Shown piece after piece: positions 7,465 to 7,899 of a stretch of DNA of 7,899 bases. Within the stretch, counting starts at the first letter, position 1; each line of letters begins with the position of its first letter. Source of the DNA: Fidelibacterota bacterium. GTDB lineage: Bacteria; Fidelibacterota; Fidelibacteria; Fidelibacterales; Fidelibacteraceae. Below the pieces are notes generated by a model, which saw nothing but the letters and a program-made list of their open reading frames with translations, was not told the origin of the DNA and searched no databases. The stretch covers positions 1-7,899 of the forward strand of contig JAOZRH010000092.1 in the NCBI GenBank assembly GCA_029931905.1, written 5' to 3'. The position numbers and the translations under genes were made by a program.

Positions 7465-7899
7465 CGTTGTTCTTTAATATTTTGGTAAATATTTTTAAAA
7501 TGTTCGCCTCTTTTTTCAAAATTTAGATATTGATCATAACTTGAACATGCAGGGGATAGGAGTATTATTTCATTTTCTTTTGAATTATGGAAAGCATCTT
7601 TTACTGCAATTTCTAATTTTTCAGAGTTAATTATTTTTGTATTTTTAAGTTGTGAATTAATTTTTTTTGCCGTTTCTCCGATTGTGTAAATAATTTTTAC
7701 TTTTTCATCAATTAAATTTTGTAATTCAGCAAAATTTGTATCTTTATCTTTACCACCTAATATCAGGTGAATAGGAGTATCAAAACTCTTTAGTGCAACT
7801 TTTACAGAATCAGTATTTGTTGCTTTTGAATCGTTATAAAATTTTACCCCATTTACTTCACCACAAAACTCGATACGATGTGAAATTGCTTGAAAAGTT
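7461..7899 (-). CDS. murD: UDP-N-acetylmuramoyl-L-alanine--D-glutamate ligase MurD, 3' part
   Basis: MurD adds D-glutamate to UDP-MurNAc-L-Ala in the cytoplasm. Only the last 145 residues are in the window, essentially the C-terminal ligase domain; the UDP-binding and ATPase domains lie beyond the right edge. The visible frame begins with QAISHRIEF, followed by the family-typical YNDSKATNTDSV block (about residues 22-33), LILGGKDKDTNF (about 45-56), IYTIGE (about 70-75) and the MurD signature SPACSSYDQYLNFEKRGEHF near the end. The NDSKATN and SPAC..DQ..NFE.RG motifs distinguish MurD from the other Mur ligases. The TGA stop overlaps the ftsW ATG as ATGA, a sign of translational coupling. No frameshift is seen in the visible part. 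The frame is opposite to the annotated strand of the window and starts at the second base from the edge. Confidence 0.95.
   Translation of the reverse strand, partial: TFQAISHRIEFCGEVNGVKFYNDSKATNTDSVKVALKSFDTPIHLILGGKDKDTNFAELQNLIDEKVKIIYTIGETAKKINSQLKNTKIINSEKLEIAVKDAFHNSKENEIILLSPACSSYDQYLNFEKRGEHFKNIYQNIKEQR

Noticed and set aside
1..7899. CRISPR arrays, insertion sequences, tRNA or rRNA genes, toxin-antitoxin or phage-defence genes.
   Set aside because: No regularly spaced repeats, transposase motifs, inverted terminal repeats or RNA gene signatures were seen; nearly every base is accounted for by core genes.

Overview
This is an AT-rich, gene-dense bacterial window. About 93% of it is one stretch of the division and cell wall (dcw) cluster on the minus strand. 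In transcription order (high to low coordinate) it reads: murD (3' part only), ftsW, murG, murC, ftsQ, ftsA, ftsZ. A 5'-truncated alpha/beta hydrolase gene on the plus strand occupies the first 543 bases and converges on the end of ftsZ. The strong AT bias, the canonical gene order and the presence of FtsA, FtsQ, MurG and FtsZ point to a rod- or coccus-forming bacterium that makes peptidoglycan. A low-GC lineage outside the Firmicutes and Proteobacteria, for example in the FCB or Marinimicrobia area, is possible. That placement is a guess from general flavour and not from any decisive marker.

Layout: 1-543 is the hydrolase C-terminal part (+). 544-593 is a short convergent spacer. 594-1763 is ftsZ, 1776-3041 ftsA (possible upstream starts to 3056), 3056-3796 ftsQ, 3793-5196 murC, 5198-6349 murG, 6337-7464 ftsW and 7461-7899 the end of murD, all on the minus strand. 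Spacers inside the cluster are 14 nt or less, and three junctions overlap (murD/ftsW 4 nt, ftsW/murG 13 nt, murC/ftsQ 4 nt). This is the picture of one polycistronic, translationally coupled operon. The clearest Shine-Dalgarno sequence in the window is AAGGAG in front of ftsZ, fitting the family-wide need for far more FtsZ than the other proteins.

The genes work together. MurC and MurD add the first and second amino acids to the cytoplasmic UDP-MurNAc precursor. MurG adds GlcNAc to make lipid II at the inner face of the membrane. FtsW polymerises lipid II at the septum. FtsZ forms the ring, FtsA tethers it to the membrane and FtsQ links the ring to the periplasmic divisome. Between murC and ftsQ there is no murB or ddl, and no lpxC follows ftsZ.

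I found no previously undescribed system here. The window is an ordinary core-genome region. The points worth a second look are small: a few substitutions in family signature motifs (MurC, FtsW), the ambiguous ftsA start, the compact gene order, and the unrelated hydrolase at the cluster boundary.
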